Of a stretch of 64,000 nucleotides of DNA, positions 53,004 through 64,000 are shown piece by piece (positions within the stretch are counted from its first letter, which is position 1; each line of letters begins with the position of its first letter). Under the pieces are notes generated by a model. The model was not told the DNA's origin, did no database searches, and saw nothing but the letters and a program-made list of their open reading frames with translations. Location: contig NC_091120.1 in assembly GCF_040183065.1 (NCBI RefSeq), forward strand, positions 180,507,396 through 180,571,395, given 5' to 3'. A program made the position numbers and the translations under genes. This DNA comes from Periplaneta americana (lineage: Eukaryota; Arthropoda; Insecta; Blattodea; Blattidae).

Positions 53004-54116
53004 TAGAATTAATAGTTTTAGTGTGCCAATGGAATTAGTATTTTAATTCTTCAATGTGTGTAAAAGAATTGCCTCTAAGTGAATGGCAAACTAACAGAAA
53101 TCTGTCCCCAGAAATTATAAAAACAATCTGGTAACCTTATTATAAAATAAATGTATTGGAAACTACCCTTCAAACCCAATGGGATTTTAGAAGGTTACGC
53201 TAAAAATATCGCAGTAACCAGGTGTTTGGTAGAAAAACAAAAGTGCGTGCAAATTGCTTCTCAACACCTGCTTCAATCACCACAGACTTCACAGGATCTG
53301 CCCGAAATAGAACTACGATAACTTCCAGTAGCAGACCACCAATTGACAGACACACTGCTGGACTTAGTTCCTTGTTAAACATGACAACACGACTAGAGGC
53401 CAAATTTAATTACCTGCATATTCAAGAGAAGATCTGCAGTCCTTGGTGCCCAGTGTTGACTTCCTTGCAGAACAATATCAACAATATATGACAAAATAAA
53501 CAACAGATATTCCGAGCTCCCTCCTAGACTATTCATATCGATGTGGGGCAGCCAGGTAGGGGAAGTTAATTGTGCCATTTATCCTATTGTTTTATTACAT
53601 CCGGAAAGTCTTTTCAAATGCTGTTGACAATTTGTACGAAAGATGATTGGAACCTTGTTTCCATTTATTCCTTTATCAGTGTTTCCATTTATAGATATAA
53701 TGAGAGTAATAACAACAAAAAAAAGATCCGTCACTATCGGTCGCATATGATTGCACCACTCCTTTCGTGCTGGTAGCATCGACACCTTATCGGTCATGAG
53801 AAATCTTTCTTTCAAGGATGGGCTAAAAAGCCTTGTTTGTTTCAAGAACCAATTCGCCATTCAGCACCGTATACCCTATGCCTTTTGACTAATTCTGTCA
53901 GGAATCGCGTTTTATATTTCATACTAGTGGCTTGTGCAGCAATTGCTGCAGACTACGTTCATTAGAAGTTTAAATACAGATTTTTCAGATTTATTTTCCA
54001 GACAGAATATCAGATATTTTGAAAGTTACTTGCTTCCATAATAATTAAACATGCTTCGCGAGATATGTTACATTGAAAGTAACACAATAACTCAATGAAA
54101 TTTAACCTTGCCAAAT

Positions 54117-54935
54117 CGACCCTCCCAAGTACTAACATTGTAACTAAATTTTTTATTTTTCATGTTGTATGATTTATCCGATAAGCAAGTTGTAATACAA
54201 TGTTAAAAATTGAAATATACCGTCTATACTTATCTAGTATTATATGATTAATTATAACATAAACGTTTTCGGCACTAATGTGCCATTTTCAAATGTATGA
54301 AAATTTGCCTAATTACATGTTCAAATAGGTGCACACGAACTGTGTGAGTGAAACATATAATATGTACCCTGGTGATTTCATGTCATATATAAAACAATCT
54401 GTTTGTGGATAATTAATGATTAATTGATGGATAATTGCAACAAAATTTTAAATGTTAATAATAAGTGTGTGTTTTTAATTTTAATCATTAATTATCCACA
54501 AACAGATTGTTTTATATATGACATGAAATCACCAGGGTACATATTATATGTTTCACTCACACAGTTCGTGTGCACCTATTTGAACATGTAATTAGGCAAA
54601 TTTTCATACATTTGAAAATGGCACATTAGTGCCGAAAACGTTTATGTTATAATTAATCATATAATACTGGATAAGTATAGACGGTATATTTCAATTTTTA
54701 ACATTGTATTAAATTTTTTATGGTTTTGAGTTGTCCTAATTAATATGGTCTTAAATTGTTTCTTTTTCTCCCAGTACTATCATTGTATAGCTCTAAACCT
54801 TCCCAATTGTATGTAAAATCTTATTGTTACTCTACATTTTTGTATACACTAATTTACATGATCATTTTAAAACTTCATTTTCATCTCCTGAAAAATGTAA
54901 AAAATTAGTTACAATGTTAGTACTTGGGAGGGTCG
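54117..54935. mobile_element. Nested palindromic element with perfect 31-bp inverted ends
   Basis: The outer ends CGACCCTCCCAAGTACTAAC (extending to 54147) and GTTAGTACTTGGGAGGGTCG (from 54905) are perfect inverted repeats over 31 bp, with weaker similarity inward to about 45 bp. The much longer hairpin 54193-54711 lies inside with a different fold axis (54452 against 54526). The hairpin was therefore probably a separate insertion, or the interior has been rearranged. The target duplication is not evident. Confidence 0.7.
54193..54711. repeat. Near-perfect 231-bp inverted repeat (hairpin)
   Basis: Arms 54193-54423 and 54481-54711 are reverse complements with only one mismatch found by eye (CTTATCTAG against CTTATCCAG), separated by a 57-bp loop. 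Each arm contains the small hairpin GGCACTAATGTGCC, followed by ATTTTCAAATG. There is no open frame. The arms must have formed, or been homogenised, recently. Confidence 0.95.
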
Positions 54936-55845
54936 AAATGTACCTTTATTTTAAAAAACTTCCCTCAAAATGGATTTTATGCCAAATGCTTTTCTTGGAC
55001 ATATCCATCTTCATTTCTTTGAGTTTCAATGCGGAAGCGCAAATAGGCTATCAATATCAAGACGATCAGCGGTTTTTTCATGTGGGAGTAATGTAGTAGC
55101 TATTTCAGGTCATTGCAGATTGTTGGCAAGAATATGACATTTTGGAGTGTATTAGATAAGTATTCCATTTTTAATAACAATATTTATGTCTTACATAAGA
55201 TTTGTAGCTTTTAGTAACAATGTATGTATAGTCGTTACTCAGAAAATTATAGAAATGAAGATCTAATGTAAGTTATTCTCTACGTTTACTTACACAAATA
55301 ACCCCAAAAGGTTTCATTTTCATATCATCAATAATAGTATCAATGTGTATCAGTGACAACATACACCTTATTACACCTGTAATATTTCATTTTTAATGGA
55401 AATAATTTCAACAAACCTTCTTGAGTTTTGTAGTTTTTAATAACCTATATACACTACATAGCTGTACTAATAAAATTACACAAGAATCAGATCTGTAAAT
55501 TTTATTCATGATAATAATTATAACCTTCGTAATTAGCTTTGAAGTTTTTAGTAACCAATATAGAGACAAATGAAGATCGACCTATTGGCATTATGTCAGA
55601 GAATCTGTTGGCAATTCTGGAGTCATGGCCTCCAATGATATTGTTTATTTTAGTATCTGCCTTATACTCAAAAGCTATTAGTTCTCAAAACTGATGACAG
55701 ATGGATTTTGGAAAATTATGTAGGAAAATTGACATTTCTGTGTAAACTACTATTTTTCTGAAAATATTTGGGTTCCAAGCTTCAAAATGAGGAGTCATTC
55801 ATTAAAATTCGTCCAGCCGTTTTCCCGTAATATCCATTACCAGTT
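54936..55845. other. Unassigned DNA with weak internal repetition
   Basis: TTTGTAGCTTTTAGTAAC, TTTGTAGTTTTTAATAAC and TTTGAAGTTTTTAGTAAC occur near 55200, 55425 and 55528, suggesting very old local duplication. Near 55808 CGTCCAGCCGTTTTCCCGTA resembles the 3' region of RTE-like repeats. Confidence 0.35.
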
Positions 55846-55846
55846 A

Positions 55847-55855
55847 AACAGACGT

Positions 55856-55911
<56 letters not shown>

Positions 55912-55920
55912 ACGTCTGTT
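55847..55920. repeat. (TA)n bracketed by AACAGACGTCAA inverted repeats
   Basis: About 25 TA units (55859-55908) sit between AACAGACGTCAA and its exact complement TTGACGTCTGTT. The whole 74-bp block is a perfect palindrome and could extrude as a cruciform. Confidence 0.95.
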
Positions 55921-56817
55921 TTGACAGACAAACACCTCAATCGAAAAGTTTCGCCTCTGACATTCTGTTTGAGAACAGGGGAATTTAGGGAAGGTGTACG
56001 TGAACGAATGAAAAAATCATTAAATAGGACCTTTCATAAGTAACTGCTCACTCAAAAAGTTGACTAATTTTTTATGATTTTTGGCTGTGTTGTGCACTGG
56101 CGTTCAAAGATATCTGACTCTAAAATCGATAGTGATCGATAATTTCTTTGTGTAAATATGGCTTCTTTAGTTATAGCTTCTGTGAACAGATGGTATAAAT
56201 ATATCAGCATTATAGAATTCAATATTTCATACCCTTCTGCTGACTAAAACAACACTGTGTTTAGCTGGAAACCGCCGATATTGTGAATTATGAGAATAAT
56301 TTACGCTTAATCTACATCGTAATATTTTCCCCGACACTTTTTTAATCGCCATAATAATAATATACTGATACAATGGAAACGATTAGAGCTTAACTTGGCG
56401 ATTCCTACATATGGGTTGCCGTTGACGAAACAATCAACGACCGCAGAAAATATATAAAAAAAATCCAATTATCAATTGAACCTTCAAACAATACTTAAAT
56501 GAAGTGAATCACATTTGCATCTGTAATTTTTTTATCTTTTTATTTGTAATTCTTTCATTCTAATACACCTTAGATTTTAAGTTACATATTTTTTTATTTA
56601 TCTATACATTTTGCCATTTTAGCTACATATTTTGTCACTTTCAGCTACATATTTCTTATTTTCATATTACATAAAATCCGGGCTCTAGTGATGAGAGATA
56701 TTCACTATAGTAAAAAATTACAGAGCAAGGGAACGTCGAAATGTGGGACGTCCTAGAAAACGTCGGACTCAAATATTGTGAAGCCGGAACTGGCCACATG
56801 CTTATATCTTAAAGTGT

Positions 56818-56870
<53 letters not shown>

Positions 56871-57987
56871 AGAGACCGGAACTTTGGCAGAATGCCTTTT
56901 TAAATGTGTTAAATCTATCTTCATTTTGAAAGTAAATCTGTACGAATTATACCTTTGTATTTGAAACGTTACAGTTTTATGTTGCCCTTTTCTGCCCTTT
57001 TTTAATATAAATGCCTAATTTACAAAATAAATGCTTTTTTGCCTTTATTTGGTTATTTATCTATTATTTATTAATTTATTATTAAAAATTGCCTACAGGT
57101 ATATTTTAATTTATTTCTATAACCGCTACAATGAAAGTGACTTCACCGAATGTATATTATTGTCTTTCAGTCAGTTCATATTCTCTTTGCAACAATGAGT
57201 GCTGCCGTGCAAAAATGTATAACGGTAAGCGTTTTAATTATCGCTTGAGTTTATTTGACAAGACAACAATGAGTGCGGGTCTAACGTTATTTTTAACAGT
57301 TATTTTTCTTTCAGTTTTCATTGCGATGTTGTTGTAAATATTTGTAAATATTTCATATCGCAACATATCAGTACAACCAAACACAAAAATGCACTTTCCA
57401 AGGCTACTGGGAAGAAGATTTCTTTGCTTCCAACAGTAATTGCAACATCGAGTCGAAAATCTCAATTTGCATTCGACTTATGTAAAGCTTTTCTTGCTGC
57501 CGAAATCCCTTTGTGGAAAGTGCAAGGTTTTTGTAATTGCCTTTTATTGCGTATTTTAGCTATTTATAATGCTTTTTGCCTGTCTATTTGAGCTATTTAT
57601 GATGCCTTTTTGCCTACATATTTCATGAGTATATTTTGGTTTAATTCTAACCAATAATAATCGATAAATATTAGTAATGCGTAGAATAAATATAGATATT
57701 AACTATTAATTTCATGTAACCACTTGGTTAGTGGTAAATGACGTAGCGATACAATGACAAACAATATGGATCTCTATAAATATACCTTCATTGAAAGTTG
57801 TATGTAATAAATTCTGTTGAATTTTATTGTGTCAATCATATGTTCTCCTCTCGAAGAATCCTCTTTTTTTTTTATTTATTTTTTTTTATCCTGTTACATT
57901 TGTGAACCAATCGCATAAGAGCAAGAGTGGTATACAATTTTTGATGGTAATAAACAACAAAGGAGAATTTTGAGTTTTCAACAGGGC
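55921..57987. other. Unassigned AT-rich DNA
   Basis: It contains a GAT microsatellite at 56817-56869. Recurrent AGCTACATATTT motifs lie at 56560-56670, and TTTTTGCCT motifs at 57040 and 57600. CATAAAATCCGGGCTCTAG near 56680 looks like a hAT-type right terminus, but no left end was found. Confidence 0.35.
56817..56869. repeat. (GAT)n microsatellite
   Basis: About 17 uninterrupted units. Confidence 0.95.
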
Positions 57988-58240
57988 ATTAGCCACTGGC
58001 GTGGCTCAGTCGGTTAAGGCGCTTGCCTGCCGGTCTGAAGTTGCGTTCGGGCGCGGGTTCGATCCCCGCTTGGGCTGATTATCTGGTTGGGTTTTTTCCG
58101 AGGTTTTCCCCAAGAGTAAGGTGAATGCAAGGTAATCTTTGGCGAATCCTCGGCATCATCTCGCTATCACCAATCTCATCGAAGCTAAATAACCTAGCAG
58201 TTGATACAGAGTCGTTAAAAACCCAACTAAAACCAGGCCT
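57988..58240 (+). mobile_element. tRNA-derived SINE (head type 2), uninterrupted
   Basis: The head is GGCGTGGCTCAGTCGGTTAA then GGCGCTTGCCTGCCGG, with the B box GGTTCGATCCC. The spacing between boxes suggests a long-variable-arm tRNA origin. The body has TCTGGTTGGGTTTTTTCCG. The tail has AAGCTAAATAACCTAGCAG, TTGATACAGAGTCGTT and AACCCAACTAAAA. It serves as the intact reference for the split copy at 12656-14370. No flanking duplication was found. Confidence 0.85.
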
Positions 58241-58354
58241 TTGCGTCATAATATCCCCAGAGTTTCAATTACAGCTTTATTAGCGTAGTATTATTTCACT
58301 TCCGGTTCTTCTTGGAGTAATTACTGTCCTATTGAAATATTTTATTGTTGCTGG

Positions 58355-59275
58355 TCAACTGTCCGAAGGCAGGTTTGAACCTCACAAGTGTTACATGTCC
58401 TGCGCATCTCAAACGTTTGGATTTAATGTTCCTAACTACTGTACGTTAGGTGAAGAATACAACTTTCTCCATTCTTCTGTAACTTCATCCCACTTAGCCC
58501 CAAATATTTTCCTAAGCGCCTTATTCTCGAAAATCCTTAATCTCTGTTCCTCTATCAAAATCAAGAGTCCAGGTTTGACAACCATACAGAACACCCGGTA
58601 ATATAATTGTTTTATAAATTCTAACTTTCAGTTTTTTTTAAAGCAGACTGCAAGACAAAAACTTCTCAATCGAAAAAATAACATACATTTCCCTATATAT
58701 AATCTGCGTTTAGTTTCTTCTCGAGTGTCATTTATATTTGTCACTGTTGCTCTAAGGTATTCGAATTTTTCCAACTTTTCAAAGGATAAGTTTCCAATTT
58801 TTATATTTGGATTTCGTACTATGTTCTGGTCACGAGACATATTCATATACTTTGTCTTTTCGGAACTTACTTCCAAATCTATCTTCTTACTTGCTTCAAG
58901 TAAAATTCCCGTGTTTTTCCTAATCATTTCTGGATTTCCTCATAACATATTCACGTCATCCAAATAAACAAGGAGCTGATGTAACCCGTTCAATTCCAAA
59001 CCCTACTCGTTTTCCTGGACTTTCCTAATGGCATATTCTAGAGCAAAGTTAAAAAGTAAAGGTGATAGTGCAGCTCCTTTCTTTAGCCCGCAGTGAAATG
59101 GAAAAGCATCCCTCAGAAACTGGCCTATACGGACTCTGCTGTACGTTTCACTGAGACACATTTTAATTAATCGAACTAATTTCTTGGGAATACTAAATTC
59201 AATAAGAATATCATATAAAACTTCACTCTTGACCGAGTCATATGCCTTTTTGAAATCTATGAGTAGCTGATGTAA
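58355..59275 (-). pseudogene. TAAG-tail LINE relic, decayed, 3' end missing
   Basis: Coding pieces on the minus strand: MIRKNTGILLEASKKIDLEV, SSEKTKYMNMSRDQNIVRNP, and FEKLEKFEYLRATVTNINDT. Upstream sequence encodes the region before the YADD box ([20 protein letters not shown]-like). Downstream is a degraded TWTL-to-GHV segment. Several frameshifts are present. The copy ends near GTGTTACATGTCCTGCGCAT, so it lacks the last 300 bp of the family. An ATT microsatellite follows its 5' side. Confidence 0.8.
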
Positions 59276-59307
59276 TGTGTCATTTTACTCTCATTTATAT
59301 CGAAAGC

Positions 59308-59308
<1 letters not shown>

Positions 59309-59366
<58 letters not shown>
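59309..59366. repeat. (ATT)n microsatellite
   Basis: About 19 ATT units. On the minus strand it gives AAT, so it is not the tail of the adjacent LINE. Confidence 0.95.
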
Positions 59367-59367
<1 letters not shown>

Positions 59368-59965
59368 GCGCCATGCAGGAAGGTTGTAAGCATATCCTGA
59401 ATATAGTACTTGCGTCTCTCATGCACCGAGAAACAGGACCAAGGAGCGGTTGCCAAGGTTACATGTGATGGCTAAAAGCAACGATATCTCTCTGCCAGGG
59501 GTTCAGAGGGCCTTGAGATGAGACAAGACACATGGAAGAACGGCTTCCTGGTAAGAGCGGCATTAAAGGCCAGCCTAAAGATAAAACGTTTCGGTGATTT
59601 TAGTGAGGAGATGTTCAGAGAAATTTTTATTGAGAGAGAGGTTCTATATATACGTCAGTTCAGAGTGTTCTAACAACATTCACGAGAGAGGCGCATCTGG
59701 GCTCTTCGCCCGCGGGAATTTCATGGCTTTCTCCGAAGAACTGAGGGAGGAATAGCGTCGCGGTAAGAATTTACGAGGATTAAACTGACGATTGTACTTT
59801 CTCATTATCGAAGGATATGGAAAGTAGCTATTGTGAAGCTGGTGTAAGCTATATTGAAGACATAGCTGCAAGTTTTATGCATGTATACGTCGCTGGTAGT
59901 ATTGCTGTTAAGGTAAACGTCAGCATTGACAATCAACACCACTTTTTTCCACATACTCTGAAAAC
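59367..59965. other. Unassigned DNA
   Basis: No coding remnant was recognised. Confidence 0.35.
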
Positions 59966-59969
59966 CAGG

Positions 59970-61255
59970 TAGGTACATCACTCGTGATGCCACACTTCGA
60001 CTACTGCGATAGTATATTAAGTAACCTAAATGCAGCAACGTGTGCATAATGCGTGCGTCCATTACATTTGCAACATTCGTAAGTATGATCATGTTTCCCC
60101 GACTTTCCAAACTCTGTCTTGGCTAAGGCTAAGCGAACGACGAGCCCTGCATTCTCTTATTTCAAATTCTGCGCACCGCTACCCCAATCTATTTGGCTTC
60201 TCGTTTTCAAAATTTATCCGCATATCATCAGCCAAGTACAAGATCTCATCATAACAATTTACTCATTATATCCTACCACAAGACATCTTTATATTCTTAA
60301 CCCTATACAGTTTCAGTTGCTAGAAATTGGAACTCGCTTCCGAGTGATGTAAGGGGTTGTTGAACAATAACTTCATTTAGGTCAAAATTACACAAATTCT
60401 TGCTTAACAGATTAATTACTGATTAATATTTGTTACTTATAATGAAACTAACATCTTTCCATTCTTATTACTATTAATTTCTCTAAATAGAATTCAAAAT
60501 CTCTAATGGCAAAATCTCGTTACATTAATATACTCATTAAATCAATATATTTTAAATTTATATTTTGTTTCCTATAACATACTTATAGTAAACTTCTACT
60601 AAATTAATTCTCATCATTTTGCTAACTAGCTATCTCAACTTAATTATAATTCTTTACATATTGCATATAGACTGAATTGAATTACATTAGTTCATAAATT
60701 AAGTTATTACTTTTACTTATAGGTTTTACCTCAATTTAAATAAGCATGTACTACTGGCTTTCAAGGAACCCGGAGGTTCATTGCCGCCCTCACATAAGCC
60801 CGCCATTGGTCCCTATCCTGAGCAAGATTAATCCAGAATCTATCATCATATCCCACCTCCCTTAAATCCATTTTAATATTATCTTCCCATCTACGTCTCG
60901 GCCTCCCCAAAGATCTTTTCCCCTCCGGCCTCACAACTAACACTCTATATGCATTTCTGGATTCGCCCATACGTGCTACATGCCCTGCCCATCTCAAACG
61001 TCTGGATTTAATGTTCCTAATTATGTCAGGTGAAGAATACAATACCCATCACCGTAAAAAACAGCTTGTTACGAAACCTTCAAATAAGCATGTACTAGTC
61101 GTTAAAACTTAACTGAAGAATATTGCTGGAGAATCTTTTAAGTGTATTGTAAATATTCATAATTTAAATATGTATGTCACTATTATATTGCTTAAGGCTG
61201 GATGAGTGGAAGAGAAGGACTTATGGCCTTAACCCTGCCATCAAAAATAAAACAT
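59970..61255 (+). pseudogene. Jockey-like LINE relic (ATT-tail family), split by another LINE
   Basis: Coding remnant SLVMPHFDYCDSILSNLN, NACVHYICNIRKYDHVSPTF and QTLSWLRLSERRALHSL, then frameshifts. The 3' untranslated part is split at 60754 and resumes after 61097 through CTGAAGAATATTGCTGGAGA and GTGGAAGAGAAGGACTTATG. Comparison with 48505-49382 confirms that the two halves were contiguous. The ATT tail itself is absent. Confidence 0.85.
60754..61081 (-). mobile_element. TAAG-family LINE fragment with inverted 5' module
   Basis: An exact 16-bp duplication, AAATAAGCATGTACTA, sits at 60738-60753 and 61082-61097. The LINE part (60754-61043) encodes the family C-terminus [20 protein letters not shown] and on to MNLRVP in an open minus frame. 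At 61044-61081 the sequence flips to the plus orientation and is part of the 5' module (ACCCATCACCGTAAAAAACA, GCTTGTTACGAAACC). The module continues CTTCAAATAAGC in the copy at 4610-5378, so it shares AAATAAGC with the target site. Confidence 0.85.
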
Positions 61256-63336
61256 TCTATTCTACATCTTCGCTGTACTGGGACTCCTGGGAGTAACCAT
61301 CCTGTATGCACTGAGAGTACAGATGTCGTTGCTATAGTAACCATGGTGCTCTAGCGTTTGCTACCCTTTGCTTATAATACTGCTCCCAATTTGGACTGCA
61401 TCTATTTCGACATTTTGAATTTTCTCTCTTCAATCAAATTTCGTCGTAAATTTTTCCAATTTAACTTGTCGACTGCTGATTGTTGCTCGATTGAGATTTC
61501 AGCCTGGTTCATTACAAATCGATTGATACCACTGCGAACGTTCTATCGCTTCATTTTCTCGAGATACACTACCTCGGCTGCCGCGCGACCCGTCAATTCG
61601 TGAAACTTCCTCCTCCCGCGTATAGCTAGATGACGTCACCAGCTCCAACTCAAGGTCAAGTTAAGTACGTGCCATGTAAATGTGGCAGGATGGCACCCAG
61701 AGCTGGATCGAACTTGCAGATATATTCACGTCAAAAAAAAAAAAAGGCTTAGAAAACTTTTACGGAATATACGCTTTCAACGTCCCTCATACCACTGGAT
61801 GAAAACTCGCTCTTATTATTTCAAGGAGCATGATGCTGTACCTTTTATGGACGTTATTATATGTACACTAATCGATGGTGTTCGAGTAAAGAAAATAAGT
61901 CATTTTTTGAGCAAATGGAGTTTTGTTCCCCAGATGAATAAACAAGTTAAATTCTACTAGTGTGTGTACAAAAAAGAAAATAATACTAGAATTTGATGTA
62001 TTTTATTTACGTAGAAAATTATTTGCAATAATGGTTCAAAGTTTAATTTTAATTTATATCTAAACTCATTTTTGTTACTTATCTCTCTTTACCCAAACAC
62101 CATCACCTTGATCCCCCTCTTACCCTACCCTTACATTCACATATTTAAAAAATTCGAACCGCGCCCGCATTCGCAAAAAGAAGAAGAAGAAAAAAAAAAG
62201 CTGCCAAGACTCATGTCCCAGCCTTCGTGTATGAACCTATTATATTAGGTTCATCATCAGCTCCATTGTAATGTTCATATTGTGATTATAATAGCCAACA
62301 ATATTTCTCCACTACATAATCTTAGAACCTTAAAAAGAGAGACACAAGGCCATCTACGAAAACTGAAAGCGGCAATCCTTGTGACCGCATACCACACACA
62401 ACGTGGTAAACAACTTTGCGTGGTTCCTTCCAGACAAATGACGCACGTTATTCTGCATGAAAATTATTTAACAATGAAGTTATCTTGTCGACATCAAGTC
62501 ATATTAGGCTACTGTATTTACTAATAACTTATATTTTGTTCCCTAGGTTATAATATTTGGGAGAAAGTTACTTATTACTAAACGTGTTCCCATGATTTGT
62601 ATTTTTTTCCTCCCATCACAATGGAAATAAATTTTCTAGCTACTAGAGAAACGAATGAAGCGGAACGCATGATACATAGGGATCATATTTCTTGGTGAAA
62701 TAAAATTGGTGATTTCGGTGTTAAACCTGCCACTATTTCGGCGGTATCTAGTGATGTAAGTTGTTAATTCGGTGATTATTTCGTGAAATAAGTAGACAAT
62801 TAATAGTACATTATGCAACGAGCCTATAATGGTAGTAATTAACACGCGAGAATGTTTATAAAACGAGCGCGAGTTTCATAATTTTCATACGAGCGTCTTA
62901 ATTACCATTATAGGCAAGTTTCATACGACTTTTTATGCTCGATCATATTTCTAAATTGAAATTATTCATAAATATTCATGTTGTTATGTGAGTGAGTGCA
63001 ATAGCCTACCTCATAAATTGTGAGATGTGCGCAGACGCGAAAGTATTGATTTTTTCCGGGAAACGAATGTCGACGACCTTGATATAATCTAGAGAGTAAG
63101 ATAAAAATTAATCTTGATATAACCTTGAAATTGAATTCGACATTGAAAAACGAGATGACAAATTGAATTTATTTGAATATTATTTACAATTAACGCTAAT
63201 TATTATAGTAACAGAACATAACCTTCTGCGACAGTATTGGATTTCCAGCCTTCGTGAAGTTTTCCTAGTTGTCTTTCGATTGCATATCCGAGAATAATCG
63301 AAAACCTGAACTTTAATGAATAGGTGTACTTTAATG
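61256..63336. other. Unassigned DNA with a small foldback
   Basis: Short frames at 61358-61603 and 61682-61960 have no recognised family. A purine tract (AAGAAGAAGAAGAAAAAAAA) lies near 62180. The only structured item is the foldback at 62822-62915. Confidence 0.35.
62822..62915. repeat. Small foldback
   Basis: GCCTATAATGG at 62822-62832 is mirrored by CCATTATAGGC at 62905-62915. Partial pairing continues inward (AATTAACACGCGAG against CGAGCGTCTTAATT). Confidence 0.6.
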
Positions 63337-64000
63337 GCGTATTTGCTTGTTTTGTCACTTACCAATACGCGGTAAGTGTGAAATACCACATTCAGTATTC
63401 CCAACCTAACACACATAACAATTTCCCTCTTCTTACCGCTTAAGCGCGACATTCATTTTACTGCTTTAGGCTTTTAACATATTATTTTTAGAGACGTTTA
63501 ACATAGTAATAATTATAAATTGGAAACTTACCACTGCAATTTCACCTAAATTGCAATGTTAATTATTGTTTTTAAATATTTGCAAAAATTAAGTAAAGTC
63601 TACTACTCCACGAAACTTATTGCATTCCTGATACAAGTAACATTAAGGAAGCCGTGAAACAATCAACGAGATTCCAGATGCCGATGTCATTACTGCAATA
63701 TGTTATATAAATAATATTGTTAAAATATTAAAATGAAAAATAAATTATTACATAACCTTACCGTTTGTTTTAAGTTCGCATTTATAGACTGAGGGGAAAA
63801 AAAAGACAGACGTATATCACGGCCTGCTGGAGTATAGTAAACACAGAAAACATTTTATAGCAACAATATTTTGGTTTTCCGAAGTTGCCGTCATTAAACA
63901 GAAACCAGCATGGAGATTTCATTGCAACTAATTAGAAATTCGTCTTTCAGGTATGTAATAAACGATCTTCACACAAAATAATGTACGATACACGAGCGGT
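63337..64000 (-). mobile_element. Element X copy 3, cut by the window edge
   Basis: The reverse complement follows copy 1 from about 16095 back to 15428, including the 105-bp segment missing from copy 2. Its end nearest 63337 has diverged before the CTCGCAC terminus, so no duplication could be read. The other end lies beyond base 64000. Confidence 0.75.

Larger units (their letters stand above)
51831..54116. other. Unassigned DNA with two microsatellites
   Basis: The stretch holds an ATT run at 52398-52445 and an AAAT run at 52948-53003. Overlapping frames on both strands at 53200-53578 have no recognised family. Nothing else was identified. Confidence 0.35.

Noticed and set aside
56670-56700. 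hAT right terminus CCGGGCTCTAG
   Set aside because: No matching left end was found within several kilobases.
1-64000. Telomeric TTAGG arrays, rRNA genes or a prokaryotic operon
   Set aside because: None of these signatures is present; there is no ribosomal RNA sequence, no tandem TTAGG and no compact gene arrangement.

Overview
The window is eukaryotic, AT-rich and densely packed with transposable elements. I could not identify a single host gene with confidence. The recognisable coding remnants are retrotransposon reverse transcriptase or endonuclease pieces (RTE-like, jockey/CR1-like, R2-like, I-like) and DNA transposase pieces (DD41D mariner-like, hAT, a CENP-B/pogo-type helix-turn-helix). 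The LINE with a TAAG-type tail, the tRNA-derived SINEs and the general texture suggest an arthropod, most likely a cockroach or termite (Blattodea). That assignment rests on my memory of such repeats, not on a database search. All identities and repeat counts were judged by eye.

Layout. 1-6.7 kb: AT-rich DNA with a foldback element, a tRNA-like palindromic element (3115-3517) and a short chimeric LINE derivative (4610-5378). 6.7-14.4 kb: a 5'-truncated LINE, a six-unit tRNA-like array (8517-9837), a hAT MITE, and a SINE broken by a hAT element that holds a second tRNA-like family. 15-17.7 kb: a mariner-like relic carrying several insertions, and an RTE-like relic split by a SINE. 18.7-22.8 kb: a purine-rich minisatellite, then a pyrimidine-rich one. 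23-28.3 kb: one unexplained open frame (23958-24473) and jockey-like LINE relics, one split by a Harbinger-like element. 28.4-33.8 kb: a TA-flanked DNA transposon and the C-terminal end of an R2-like LINE. 34.1-36.9 kb: a mariner-like relic whose terminal sequence has become a 109-bp tandem array. 37.4-42.5 kb: an RTE-like LINE with a long open frame and several MITEs. 43.2-47.05 kb: a satellite with a 251-bp higher-order period. 47.8-50 kb: a 162-bp triplication, a jockey-like relic and a MITE carrying a SINE. 50-64 kb: mostly unassigned, with a near-perfect 231-bp hairpin, one more SINE and more LINE relics.

The elements do not form a pathway; they record repeated nesting. Many boundaries are fixed by target-site duplications that can be read directly: 11-16 bp for LINEs and SINEs, 8 bp for hAT, TTA, TTAA and TA for other DNA transposons, and 4 bp for two unclassified families. 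The most unusual content is a pair of repeat families built on cloverleaf-forming tRNA-like units, each followed by a T-run and arranged head-to-head. At two loci the tRNA-like elements are flanked by 11-14 bp duplications.
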